Shown: piece after piece, positions 39,473 to 51,485 of the stretch
Numbering within the stretch: the first letter of the stretch is position 1
Layout: each line of letters starts with the position of its first letter
NCBI GenBank assembly: GCA_008360975.2
Contig: CM039192.1
Span: 11,825,694-11,889,693, forward strand
DNA length: 64,000 bases
Direction: 5' to 3'
From: Lichenostomus cassidix
Taxonomy: Eukaryota; Chordata; Aves; Passeriformes; Meliphagidae
Position numbers and translations under genes: made by a program
The notes under the pieces: generated by a model
The model's input: the letters and a program-made list of their open reading frames with translations, nothing else
The model's database searches: none
What the model was told of the DNA's origin: nothing

Positions 39473-39513
39473 TCTGTTGAAGTTTGGTTAAATGTCTATT
39501 GAAGTTTGGTTAA
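39473..39513. repeat. 22-bp tandem duplication
   Basis: Copies starting at 39473 and 39495 share ttgaagtttggttaa with one substitution (tctgtt versus tctatt) over 19 bp. High identity suggests a comparatively recent local duplication. Confidence 0.75.
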
Positions 39514-40305
39514 GAATGTGCATTATTGTTCTCCTTGCATGTGTTAATTTTAGATGGAAGAGTTGTGGGTTTTTTGAGTCCTTTTTTTCTAATTTCTCTT
39601 TCAGAGTCAAACAATTCATAGTGACTTTTGATGTTATTCTCCCCCGTAGTAGTTACACATTTCTAAGAATGGAGTGAAATTAATTTTCCCATTGTGATGT
39701 GGGACATGGACTCCTTAATAGCCCTTCTTATTTGATTAGCAAACATAAAAAAGGTAAAATTTCAGAAAGATCTGCAATTTGTGAAATTTGACTTCCAATA
39801 AAAAGTGTGCCAGGGCTGCAAACACATTGCAAGTGACTACATCAGACAACAGCCCAGGAGAGAAACCCAAGAACAGAGCTTCACCATCAGTACCTGAGCA
39901 TCAAGAAAATATCTTATGCTGTGTACCTGAGTGGTTTCCAGACTGGGAGTATGGAATTTGAGCACTATGCACATTTCCCACAGTTGTAGATGTAGGATGT
40001 GGCCTGGCAAGCCCAGCAGCTTGGCTTCAACAGGGAAGATGAACAAAAGGTTGGAAGGTAAAATTCCTTAGTCCAAATTCAAGCTCTACAGCTGAGCCAT
40101 TATGTCCTTCTGTGTAAAGGAAAGCACAGTATTGGAGAATGTGTTCACTGCCATGGCATTAGAAAACTACTGGGATTTGGGTATTTTCTGAAACATTTAA
40201 CAGTGCTGGTAGAAAGCAGGTAACTGTTTAATTTTCTTGATCAAGGTAAACCTTACATAACTGTAAATAAAAAGGGATGGTAAGGGGAATCTAACAGCAA
40301 ATAGT

Positions 40306-40371
40306 TATTATTGAGTAATAATAATAAACAAATAAATAAGAACAATAACAATAACAACAACAACAATAATG
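40306..40371. repeat. AAT/AAC/AAAT-rich microsatellite-like tract
   Basis: The tract is composed of ataataata, aaataaataa, aacaataacaat and aacaacaacaac segments with no T-rich or G-rich interruption. It is an imperfect compound simple repeat. Confidence 0.8.
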
Positions 40372-43300
40372 GTGCTTTTTGAACCCATGCCTATTAACAG
40401 TCTTTTAGAAAAGTATGACGAATAATTTGCTGGGACTCTGATACAATGTTTGCAACTGTCTGTAGATACATTGAATATTTCCTTCGTGATGCAACTACAA
40501 AACCCATGGGTGAATGCACTACAAGATTGTCACAGTTCATAGAGCATTAGCTGAGGTACAACTCTGTGATGTGTTTTCTACACATAATCCTTGAGTAAGA
40601 ATAGGATTTTTTCTTCTCACTTGCAGACATATATTTCAGTTCCCTTAACAATGTTCTCACCTGACGTCTTCCTAACCTTTAGCCAAAATTTTATTAACAG
40701 CAGTATGAATTCCATTGTCTAATTCTTGAAATGTTTTTGAGATGGAAACCATACCTTCATTTTCTGTCACCATTTTCAGAAAATGTGGCATCAGTCAGTC
40801 CCAGCACTACCACGTGATCTGTGACAGGGACTCTCAACGGATGTGCCTTTTCCCTAAATGTTATCCTGTGGACTTTCTTCTGTATTCCTAACAATTATTT
40901 CTACTGATCATCTTTCAGATCTTTTACTTTATTAAAAAAAGAAAAAGCCTGGTTTTTGGCAATCTAATATAGAGTAATCTAACAATGGGAGCCTGTCGGC
41001 AAAAGTCTCCTTGTGTTAATATGTTTGTTACAGAAATGCAACTTTCTATGAAGATTGAAACCCTAGCTTATGGGATTGGAACCTTCAACCTAAAGAGAAA
41101 ATTGCTCAGCCTAAGACACAACTGTTCTACTATGGTTTTCACTGCTAGGGCTGTTAGGCTTTGCTCCTTAAAGGCTTTAGCTTTACCTACCATATTATAA
41201 ACTATCTCCTGTTTGTTATTTATGTAGAAGATTGCTGGAAGCTCTTGAGAGCTTCTTGTGTTGCCTGTGAAGTGCTGTCAGTGTGGCACACCTCTTGTTC
41301 TTTTCAGAAAAGGCACAGGATAATCACAAATTGGCAGTGGATAATTTTCTCATTATGTGGCATGCTCCCCATTTCACAGGCTCACTGGCAGTTTCAGAGT
41401 AACAAGAGGATAAATGATGCTGATCTTTCTCCACACAAATGACACCTTTGAGGGCCTGAGAGAAAGTTACAATCAAATCCACATGCATTCAGGTAAGGAT
41501 CTTGTGTAACTTTTCTTTATAAAACCCTGATAGAATGAATGTTTTAGAGTAAGCAGCTTTGCTTATTCTGCTTTATTGAGCAAAATATTTTTAAAACCAA
41601 GTTGTAAGCACCAGGTCAGGGTGAGAACAGACATGACTGCATCTCTACCTGCAAACCATTGCAATCATTGCATGGAAACAAAGCCTGCAGGAGGATGACC
41701 ACCAGGTATTTTCAGAGACATGAAGAATTAGCTCACCTTAAATAGGTTGCCTCATCAGTTGTTCTGATTCCAGCTGATGTTCTGTACTCTTTTCCTTCAT
41801 TCTGTTGCTGTGCCAGACGAATAATTTATTACACTATTGTCAAGGCAGACAAGGGGGATTTTTCTCATTTTTTTAATGTTACTTGGATTCATAGGATAAT
41901 TACACAGTCTTGCTTCTATGCTCAGTGTTAGAGCTAATGTCACGTTGTTTTTATCACTGTCTAGGTCTATTACAAAGAACTGCAACAAAAATTGCTCAAT
42001 ATGGTTCAAGTACTATATGTATCAGTCTCTATAGATTTGTCTTTGTCACCTAAAGATAAGAAAACATAAAGGATTTGCAAAATGAAGCTATATAAAATCT
42101 TCACCATATTCTCTCACTTCTATGTGATGTGATTCTACCAGAGAGCTGGAAATACATACTATACTTATAGACTACTGATTTGAGAACTGCAATGGGCTCA
42201 TTAAGTCATGGGAGTAATATTCAGATCAATAAATTACTTATTTGCAATTAGTTTGGGTAATCCAGATTTTATAAGCTGCCAAAGCTAAACCAGTATCTGG
42301 ATTTAAAAAAAAAAAAGCAAGCTATCATGACTTAAGGAATACAACTTAATCAGATCAAATTTTAAAGTTTCATCTTCATCTTGGAAGTTGTACTAGGATG
42401 ATGAATTTAGATGCCAGCTTTCAAAAGTGACCTGGAGCATTCAGAAGGTGTAATTTTTCTTTAATGATATTGACTTTCCTATAGTCAACACAGAAAAGGA
42501 GCAAGGAATGAAGTCCTGAGCTAGAAGATCTGAAACACTGTCTGAAGGGGACTGACTTCAGAAGGTTAAACTTGACCTTTGCCTCATATTCAGAGGTACT
42601 GCAGAAATTCTGAGCCTCTCACACCAGGTCAGCACTGACAATACCCAGAGCTTTGCAGAGCCAAGTACAGCCTTAGTTGGGCTTTCACAGATGAGACCAT
42701 CTGAGACTCTCTAGTGACTAGAAGTACAAGTTTCTACCTAATAATGTCCAAGGAGCACATGCAGGATTTTTGGAAACACAGATGTTTACAATGGCAGAGA
42801 GTTAAGTGCTAGCTTAGATTATATGGAACAGTGGTGTTAGGGTGAGTTCTGTAGTTGGACACTTGGAGTGATCCAGTCATTAATTTCTGTGCTCTGAGCA
42901 TTCTTATACATACCCTCCTAGCTCAGATAAGCACACAGAATTGTCAAAATTTTTGACAGGAGGGAAATTAAGTCATTGCCTCAATCTACTTAGGAAGTCA
43001 TAAGATTCAAGAGACTTTCCTCTCCCATTCTATGCTCTAAATTACAGAACTGTCTTTCCTCCCTCATTTTTTGAAGCTGTCCAGAATGATCCACAAAAAC
43101 AATATATTTGATTTTTCAGTGAAATAGATTTCAGACATATACAGTAAAGGACATTCACAGTCTTTCTACAGTTACCTCTAACTACTCAGGATCTTGAATA
43201 TGCATTACAGAAGTACCTGTGAATCCATCAGTCTCACTGCTCAGCATTAATTGCTTTACTTTTTGTTGTTTGATTAATTTGTATTGTTGTAGCATTGATA

Positions 43301-43690
43301 TTTTCATTGTTCTACTTAAAATAATTGAACAATCAAACCTTAAAATTCTTTGTGTGTGGTGCTTATAAATTTACACCTAAAAATCCTTGAATATAGTGTT
43401 CCCATGCTACCTAAAGAGGACCAACTCACACATACCTGTGCAAACATCATTGTGTTGTCATGTTTATCACAACAAAATGGGTTTTTTTCATTGAACTATG
43501 TGTTCTGAACAAGATGCACAAGTGCATAAGGCAGGAGTGCCTGGGGCTGTATTTGATCACAAGCTTCACACAATCTGACTGGGTCAATGAGTTTTTCCAG
43601 CCAATTTAGACAATTTTCTCTGTGTAGGCAAAATCCCTGGATTTCTTCTTGGTGTTTATCAAGGTAAACTTTACAAAGTATCTAAGAAAT

Positions 43691-43890
43691 CTTCCTTCCT
43701 TCCTTCCTTCCTTCCTTCCTTCCTTCCTTCCTTCCTTCCTTCCTTCCTTCCTTCCTTCCTTCCTTCCTTCCTTCCTTCCTTCCTTCCTCCCTTCCTTCCT
43801 TCCTTCCTTTTCCTTCCTTCCTCCCTTCCTCCCTCCCCTCCCTCCCTCCCTCCCTCCCTCCCTCCCTCCCTCCCTCCCTCCCTCCCTCCC
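43691..43890. repeat. Compound microsatellite (TTCC)n-(CTCC)n
   Basis: This is a 200-bp pure-pyrimidine tract on the plus strand. Positions 43691-43788 are about 24 nearly perfect CTTC units, 43789-43835 is a transition with single interruptions (ctccc, cttttcc), and 43836-43890 is CCCT units. The minus strand reads GGAA repeats and then GGGA repeats. Long frames on both strands of this tract (Leu-Pro-Ser on plus; Gly-Arg-Glu on minus) are artefacts because a 4-bp repeat has no stops. The two-phase structure suggests that TTCC units and CTCC units expanded from a common founder. Confidence 0.98.
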
Positions 43891-46140
43891 GATTTAGGCC
43901 TGATGTACATTTCTGTACATCTGTGGTAAGATCAGCATGGTCACTACTGCTGTATCTTGTGTTCAAACAGAACAGGATTAGCTGGCCACAAGTGTATCTG
44001 GACTGCCCTGGGAATCCCATGGAATCTTTGCTATACATAACTCCTCCCAGAGTGGGAATGCAGGATATGCAGAATGGTTGCCAGCCCTGTCTGCAAACAG
44101 CATAGCAAAAGTTTTTCCAGTTGTTAAAGACAAGGTGCTACAGCTAAGCCTTGCAGCGTGACAGACACTGCTGAAATGCATTTCATTTCTTAAACTCTTT
44201 GTTCTAGAAGTTCACCATCACAGCTCTTCATTAATCCCCCTTTATGCTCCTGAAGTGTACTTTGAATTTTGGACTTTCTAATATTACACTTTTCCATGTT
44301 CCTGTGTTTCAGTAGGTTCAGGTTTTTTTAAGTGCGTAAATCTGGTGTGACTGTTTTTGAAGTACCTGGCGTTTTGATACAGAACTATTAAATGTAATGA
44401 GGTTTGAAGTACAGTTTGGAAGGCACACCATGTTTGCAGGCCTGATTTGTACAGTGCATCAATTATTTGTGCATCTGAAGTGAAGCAGTACTATGTGTAG
44501 AGGTTTTGTGGGACATGGGGCTATATCATACCATATTTTCCCTTCCTATTTGAATAGTAGTTTTTTAGTTTTGATGTCTAGGTTGCAAAGTTTCTGGGCC
44601 TGAGCCCAAGTAAGGCTTTACCATGATGCTGCTGAATTTAGTCAGCAACATTACAGCACAATTGAAAAGAAGCAAATAGTTCAACATAGGGCCTTATTTG
44701 TTGGTAGTGGAGAAATCTGCTTAATCTTAGAGTCAATGTATAGAAAAGGGGAAGCAGTTAAATTCTTTATGGTATCTATGAAAACTGAAAGTGGATTGCT
44801 AGAGGCTAAACTTCTGTTCTCAATTTTGTCACTATTATATAATAGGTAAAATTAGAGGAATTACTTCAGGTGTAGTAGTGATCACTGAAAATATTAAATG
44901 GACTATTTTTAAATTTTTGTTTGTAGGTTCAAATACAATTAGAGAACAAGTATTTAGGGGTTAATGTTCATCCATTTGAAATGTCTATATGGTGATAGAT
45001 GGTGATGCACTTAATGAAAGATGGCAACAGTCTGACAGTTGGAATATCTGTGAGGAAGGGGACAGGTTAAGGTTTGCACTTGTGACTTTAGTACTATCAT
45101 TCCTTGCATCTTGAACTATTTAATTTGGAAGCACTATGTTCTTCGAATGAGATAAGAATTTAGTATGCTGTGCACCTTCTCTTAATACATCTGCTGTCTA
45201 TACAGAGCAAGGTGGAAAAAAACAACAAATAAACCCCTAGAAACTGTATCAGTTGCACTTAGTTTTACATCCCATTTAGTGCAAAGACAAAGGAAATCAG
45301 CCCAAAACAGAAATAACTGAAAAGAAAATGAATGGATCTGGAGAAATGGCCTATCTAAAGCACTAAGTGGGACATAAATAAGAGTTTCACTAGTTTTGTG
45401 GGAAAATCCTAGAAACAGTCCTTTCCCAAGGAAGAGCTAGATTATAAGGTATATTTCCCATTAATATGTGGTATCCATAGCTGAGACACGAATATTGAAT
45501 AGTTGGATAATAGTGACAGTGTTGACCACTATTCTGCATTGTAAATAATACACCATAAGGTGATTATTTCTTCATTTTTTCTCACCAGTCTTTGTGGTCA
45601 AACTCCTCCTTGAAGATCCTTCGAAAAGAAAAAAAATAGTACTTTCTTTTATCTTGAGTCATTTGGCTGTGATAAGTTTTAACAAATAATGATAAAAAAA
45701 GAATGTATTCTCAGCAGAATCAGAAGGCTGTGAGAGGGATTTCACTGCATGCCATACAGGACCTAAAACAGGTTTCCATGTTTCCACTCAACAGTTAGAG
45801 CATGTCCAGTTCAAGGGGCTTGCAGGACACGAGGTATAATCTGACATTTCATCCCCACGTCCTGGAAGGAGCTCCTGTTTGAAATGAGCTCACATCTGAG
45901 CAGCCACATTGGCAGAAGGGTGCTGAGAAATGCCACCTCTGATCTGCTGAAGGTTTTGAAGATGACCATTCCAACAGGCAAATTTTTCACTTTTTCTGTC
46001 CCCTCAGTGCTGTGCTTTCTGCTCACTGAGGTTTGGTGTTCTCTCCTGCAGGTTTGCCTCAGCCGTCTTGACTTGCAGAGCCATTCAGCTCTGTAAAAGT
46101 GTCCTGCTAAGTTATGCCAAGACTAATACCAGCAGAACTG
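43891..46140. other. Non-genic DNA
   Basis: No gene, RNA gene or recognised mobile element was found. Opposing frames near 45811-46096 (70-71 codons) overlap each other and have no domain. Confidence 0.5.
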
Positions 46141-46212
46141 TATCCATGCTAGGAAATTGCACCAGTGTAACTATAAACTGAGACAGTTAAATCAGCACTG
46201 TGTGTAGACATA
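46141..46212. mobile_element. Possible palindromic ancient repeat remnant
   Basis: The left part reads catgctaggaaattgcaccag followed by tgtaact, and the right part reads agttaaatcagcactgtgtg followed by tagaca. Reversed and complemented, the right part gives tgtctacacacagtgctga, roughly mirroring the left. This resembles an old palindromic amniote repeat whose copies contain CTAGG-AATTTGCAC and GTGTAGACA. Divergence is high, so the call is tentative. Confidence 0.35.
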
Positions 46213-46755
46213 AGTACTTTGCTGGATTTTAGTCAAAACACTTTAAAAGTAATGTTAAATTTTGGTTTTGTGCCAGCCGTGGGCCCAACGGAACCACCTG
46301 TATTCATATTCTATGCTTAGCCATTGGTACTCTTCAAGTACATTCAAAATTTAAGACAAGAGATAGTCCCACTGAAGTAATTTAAAATTTAAGGATATGC
46401 ATCTGCTTAACCTCTTTCCCAATTCAGGAGGAGTTTAAGCATGTTTATATGCTAACGTTTTTTGCTGAATAAGTACCTTTCTTTTTTAAAATGGCAATCA
46501 AGAAATTCTAATTTTGAATGTAATAGGAAAGTTCCTAGATTCATTCAGCCAAAGATAATTGCTGTTTGGAGAGCTTTGCATGCTCACAGTAAGAAAAGTA
46601 CGTTTATCCAAGGAAAAAAATACCTCTTTAAATTAGTACAACCTAGAACGCAATATTATTTTTATTAACATGTATGCCGTAATGCTAAAAGTTGTTATAT
46701 GTTTGACTCAGCCCAATAATCACACAATGTAAATGATATTCAAACAAGAGCTTGA

Positions 46756-46782
46756 ATTAATCTTTGCATTGCAAAGATTAAT
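46756..46782. repeat. Perfect 13-bp inverted repeat, 1-nt centre
   Basis: The arms attaatctttgca (46756-46768) and tgcaaagattaat (46770-46782) are perfect reverse complements separated by one T. Each arm holds a TAAT homeodomain core and a near-octamer CTTTGCAT/ATGCAAAG-like string. The setting includes further TAATTAG-type sequence, so this may be a dimeric transcription-factor site. A chance or transposon-derived palindrome is the alternative. Confidence 0.6.
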
Positions 46783-47949
46783 TAGCCAGAAGGTTATTTC
46801 ACACCATTCTTCAGGGCAAAACATAGAATTTGCTCTAAGGTTACAGCCTCTTTACTTTGCCAGAGTACTTTAAAATAGTTTTAAAATATCTTTTTTGGAG
46901 GAGCAAGGCAATAAATTATTCCCCAGGACATGTTAGGTAGTACAAATTCTTCTAGTGGAGTTACTTCAAAAGTTCTGAACTGCACAGCTGACTCTTGCTG
47001 GGCCACAAGCACTCCAGGGATTATCCATTTCAGTCAGTTCCACTGCAGGAGAATTCTGCATGCATACACTCAGGTGAGCTTTGCTGGTCCTCTCCCAAAC
47101 CTGAGAGCTTCCCATCCAGTGCCATTCCCTCAGGAATATCCTTCTTCGTCTCATGTTTTGTGTTTGAATAATTCTGCTAGAGATAATTAAGCCTGTAGAA
47201 TATGTTTTATCACATACCATTAAAATACTTTTTTCACATACTGCACTTATACCTTTTCTGTGCAAAAAGGGCATCCAAGAGTCTTCAGACAGGAGGGCTT
47301 TAGGAAATCAGCTTCTTATCAAATCATTAGATTTCATGGTCCAAGCTCTTTGGTAGGCTCTTGGGAATAATGTTGGTGTGGTACCAGAGGAATTCACATT
47401 ACTGTATTTTCATCTCTGTAGTCTGGATGCATCAAAACTTGCTTTTTTTTCCAGGTGTGCTGGAATTTGATTCATGCTGCAGCATGTGCTTACACAGAAC
47501 TCTGTGAGATTTTCCCCTTTCTATACAAAAGGCAAAACAACTTCTCTTTTCAATCTCTTTTTTCCTTTCCCACAGCTTTGTTCTTCACTAGAAACATAAC
47601 ATATTTAAGCAATGTCCAACATGGCATTTCATCATTAATCCTTAATGTTATTTTATTGAAATGTTTAAACCTGTATATTTTTCACTGTCTCCTACACCAT
47701 TCTAATTTCTTCTACTCTGTTAAATTCAGACATAATTTAGGATGGAAAAATACATTTTAGAATTACACCTGCAGCATGTAGTATTAGTATGACTTTTTCA
47801 TGGCATGACAGTGATGTTTCTACAATCTATACATATTGATTTAGGCTGATAATAAACAATTTGATTAGGCTCTATCTATAGGCTGTCATTTCAATCACTG
47901 TCACTGTTCCAATAGAGTGGAAGGCAGATAGCAGACACATATGGCAAGA

Positions 47950-48195
47950 TTTCTCAACATAAAAACTCTGGCCTGATTAGAGCCCTAGGTTCAGTGAATT
48001 GGACAAGACAGCTCAGCTGCCAGGTTATTAACTCCCTCAGAAAATACTCTGCCTTTTCCCCGGGGCCAGCCTGAATATTCTGATCTGGATCGATAAGCAA
48101 TCTCCGGTGTGTACAAAATGCCAGCTAGAATCATTTGTCTCAGTGCAGTCTCCTTACAAAGGATAAAACACCTGCAGTATATGGCCTTCCATCCC
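47950..48195. promoter_or_regulatory. Possible conserved noncoding element
   Basis: This is a balanced-composition, ORF-poor patch with E-box strings (cagctgccagg near 48014), a CUX-like ggatcgataagcaatc (near 48087) and gtacaaaatgccagctagaatcatt-type sequence (48112 onward). It stands out from the AT-rich flanks. The assignment is by texture only. Confidence 0.25.
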
Positions 48196-49839
48196 TCCTC
48201 CCCCACCTTCCCCTTTTTAACTAATGACCCACAAAGAAGGAAGAAGTAACTGAATCTGTTCCATCACCAGGAAGGCTCTCTCAGGTTTGTTTTAATGATC
48301 ACGATGGCTACCTTTCAATCTTACAAAAATTATATCAGTCATGGTTTCCCTGTGGCATGTTTATGTAAGTAATGTGAACCACAATGTAATGACAAGTGTA
48401 CAGATGTCATTGTAAGAGGGCCCTTGGCAAGAAGATATCTCAGAATGTCAGAATTTTAATAAACCGTGGACTGCTGGTAGGGTTCTCTTTGATGGTTGTC
48501 TTTTATATTTGTAATGTGTGCTGTGAGCTGTTGGTTGGGCCTGAGATTTTTCAAGAGTGTTTAGCAACAAAGGATATTTTACAATTGATTGGAACAGAAT
48601 CATTATTTTCCAGAGTGGTGGTGTTTTCCCAATCCATTACATATCTGTGGGTTTTTTGTAGCAGTGGTGGATTGTAGCCATATAGCTTGTACTTTCTTTA
48701 GGTGCCAAAAAGGAATTTTTATCCAAATTAATTCAGAACCATTCAAAGCTTTTGGATGTTTTTTTCACATGTTGACCTATTAATAAGCCCCCCTTGACTC
48801 AAATTAAAATCAAATATCTGCAAAGTATGAGAAAATGCCCAAAGCTCCAAGTTTCTCTCCTTCATTGGTTATTTATTACACCTGGAGTCACAGGAAAGAA
48901 CATCCTATTGCTTAACAAGTCTGTAGCTTCATATGTCCCATGTTGTCAAGAAATAAAAGCTGGATCTCCTCAGCAAGCTACATAGAATTTACTGAGCAAA
49001 TTCTGACACTAAATACCTGTTTCTGAATGTGGATTAGGAATAGAGACCAGTTTTGACTTATTTTTCCAGTCTATAGAACTAGCTCCTCATCCAGCTGTTA
49101 ATGACAGCATCATTCTGGCCTCAATTTATGTAATTGTTTATGTCTGTATCCCTATAGAAAACTTACCTTGAGTTAATATAAACTGAAGATCCATGCCTAC
49201 GTAAAGAATTTTTTTTTTAGTATCATGTTTGCTTATGACAAATTATAAAAAAGCATTTTATGTTTGTACTGCAACCACTTGGAAAAGGAAGGTTTGCTTT
49301 TACTCTCTGTCCTTAGCTGCACGAGCTGCTTTGCCCTCATAATGTCAAGAAATTAGAATGTTGCCTTCCAGACAGCTTCCTTCATATTTGCTGTCCAAAA
49401 CTTCAGGAACTAAAGATGCTTTTAAAAAAGAACAATGTAAGGAACAACTTTAGTGAATTGATTTCTGAATGTAGAAAACACATTTCCTATCAAGACACTT
49501 ATTAGAATGTTTATCTCAGAGAAAATGCACACATTTTGTATGAAAAGCTGATGTTATGTTAATTCCCATTATAATATACAGATGATATTGAGGAACATGG
49601 AACAAAGTGCCTTTAAACCAAAACTGATGACATTTTTTTTCTTGTTTGCTACAGTTTTATTGTAGTGAAATATGTTCATTTTAGCAGTAGAAGACTGCCC
49701 TAAATAGACAGCATAAGAGCTATAAGATGTCACACTGCAGAGCACAATTTAAAAATGATGTGCTCTAGAAGTAAGGCTTTTAGACATTTTGGTTTATGTA
49801 TTAAAACTTCCCACAAATTTGATTGAGAATGAGCCTTTG

Positions 49840-50100
49840 ATGGATATTTGCTGCAGTTATGCTGCATTAGACTCGATTTATCCACCACCTCTCATTGTTG
49901 CTATTGATTGATTTTTAAATTAGATGAAGGCAATCAGTAAATACCACCCAATCAAGTCCTAAAAACATACAGGAGATTAGACAATTTAGGGTAATCAATG
50001 AAAATATTCTGTGATTTGCTACCACTCAATTTTGACCATAAATTACGACCATAACTTGCAAGTTAGTAAGCCATAAAACAAGTGGATGTGACAAGAAAAA
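49840..50100. promoter_or_regulatory. Possible conserved noncoding element
   Basis: The patch has tightly packed homeobox-type strings, including ctattgattgattt, aaattagatga, gggtaatcaatga and taaattacgacc, with no simple repeats and no open frame. This is the pattern seen in many developmental enhancers, but no alignment supports it here. Confidence 0.25.
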
Positions 50101-51466
50101 CTATAAGAAATGAATTAAGGAGATGAAGAGGAACCACTAGTGTTATCATTTAATGAGACAAAATTACTCTTTATACATATCTTGCATTTCTAGTTGAATC
50201 TTGCCAACAGTATTGGAGTACAAGAACACTAACACTTCTCTCATCTCTCTAGGGTTTTGGTTTTAGGGGTTTTTTTTGCAATATAAAAACTGTTCTTTTG
50301 TGCAACAAATCAGTTTGAACAATAACTAATCTACCTAATTTTGTTGCAGCAAATAAATTAATGTAATTTTAGGTTTAAAGTTTGCTGCTTGCTAAAACCC
50401 CTCACCTTCATCACAGGCACTTGCAAAGACTAATTTTAAAGTCACACTTCTACATGGTGTTATATTCTACAAACTTTAAAATGTAGCAAAAATTTAATGA
50501 TATTTGAGACCAACACTTTGAAGAAGCTGTGCTAATATATTTTCTCTGTGGTATACAACCCTTATTTTCTATATTCTCACAGCAATCTCACTAGGAACTA
50601 ATTCATATACCTTAAAAATCTCTTTTAAATCTTATTTACTAGATGTAAATAGGTGTCCACATTTTTTCTATTTGTGAATTTCAATACTTGGAATTTCTAG
50701 CCTGTATCTATCTGGTTCTAGGCTGAAAAGCTGCTTATAAATATATAAATGACTCTTTACAGCTATAGGCTATATGGGTATAAATTGATGAAATAAAGCA
50801 AATATTTATCATAAATCTGCTCCTTAAAAAAGTAGTAGAGATGTGATACTTCTGAGCAGCATGGAAAAATCTTCCTGGTTATTGCCTTTATGGTCCTCTT
50901 AAGAATAAGGAAGATCATTTGGAAACAGAGTACAGAATGATTTTGGGGAGTATTCATAGAAAAGGATGAAATTAAGATAGCTTTGACAACAGGAAAATTT
51001 GTGTGCCCTTGTCTACATTAAACAGAAATCTGAGAGGCCTGAAATCTGCACAGGGCACCTTGAGTGGTGATGAGATTATAGCAGAGGACAGAAGGAAAGA
51101 ACACTCTCATTGCAATCACACCCACTAAATACAAAAGGACTTTGCAGAGCTTGATGGTAGAGCAATTCTTCTCGTAGCAGATAAATGCAAAATGTACAGG
51201 TGGAATAAATATTGAAAATATTTGGATTTATATTTACCATGATTTAATTAATTCCCAGAATAGACAGATTTCGTGTCACAGCAAAGAAAGCAAAACCCCA
51301 GAGCCAGAGCAAAGCTTTAGTGGTGTTGCAAACAAAAGATTAGTCAGCAAATACTGACTCTGTATCAGCAGGTGCACTCTGTGTGAGATAATCCAGAATT
51401 GAAACATTGAAAGGATTCCATGCAGAAATTCCAAATTCTTGCTGTAATAGACAAATGTCTGACACT

Positions 51467-51485
51467 AAAAAAAAAAAAAAAAAAA
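51467..51485. repeat. Poly(A) run of 19
   Basis: Nineteen uninterrupted adenines follow gacact. No AATAAA lies within the 40 bases upstream and no element body was recognised, so an insertion tail is unproven. Confidence 0.9.

Larger units (their letters stand above)
35795..43690. other. Non-genic DNA with low-complexity tracts
   Basis: No gene is supported. The stretch contains an A-rich tract (37051-37143), a second A-rich tract (38808-38840), a 22-bp duplication (39473-39513) and an AAT/AAC-rich tract (40306-40371), each listed separately where useful. The 86-codon plus frame at 37039-37299 is a lysine-rich artefact of the first A-rich tract. Confidence 0.5.

Noticed and set aside
43649..44038. 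Leu-Pro-Ser (plus) and Gly-Arg-Glu (minus) repeat proteins
   Set aside because: They are translations of the TTCC/CTCC microsatellite, which cannot contain stop codons.
51467..51485. A19 run as a retroposon tail
   Set aside because: There is no polyadenylation signal or recognisable element body upstream, so it is kept only as a homopolymer.
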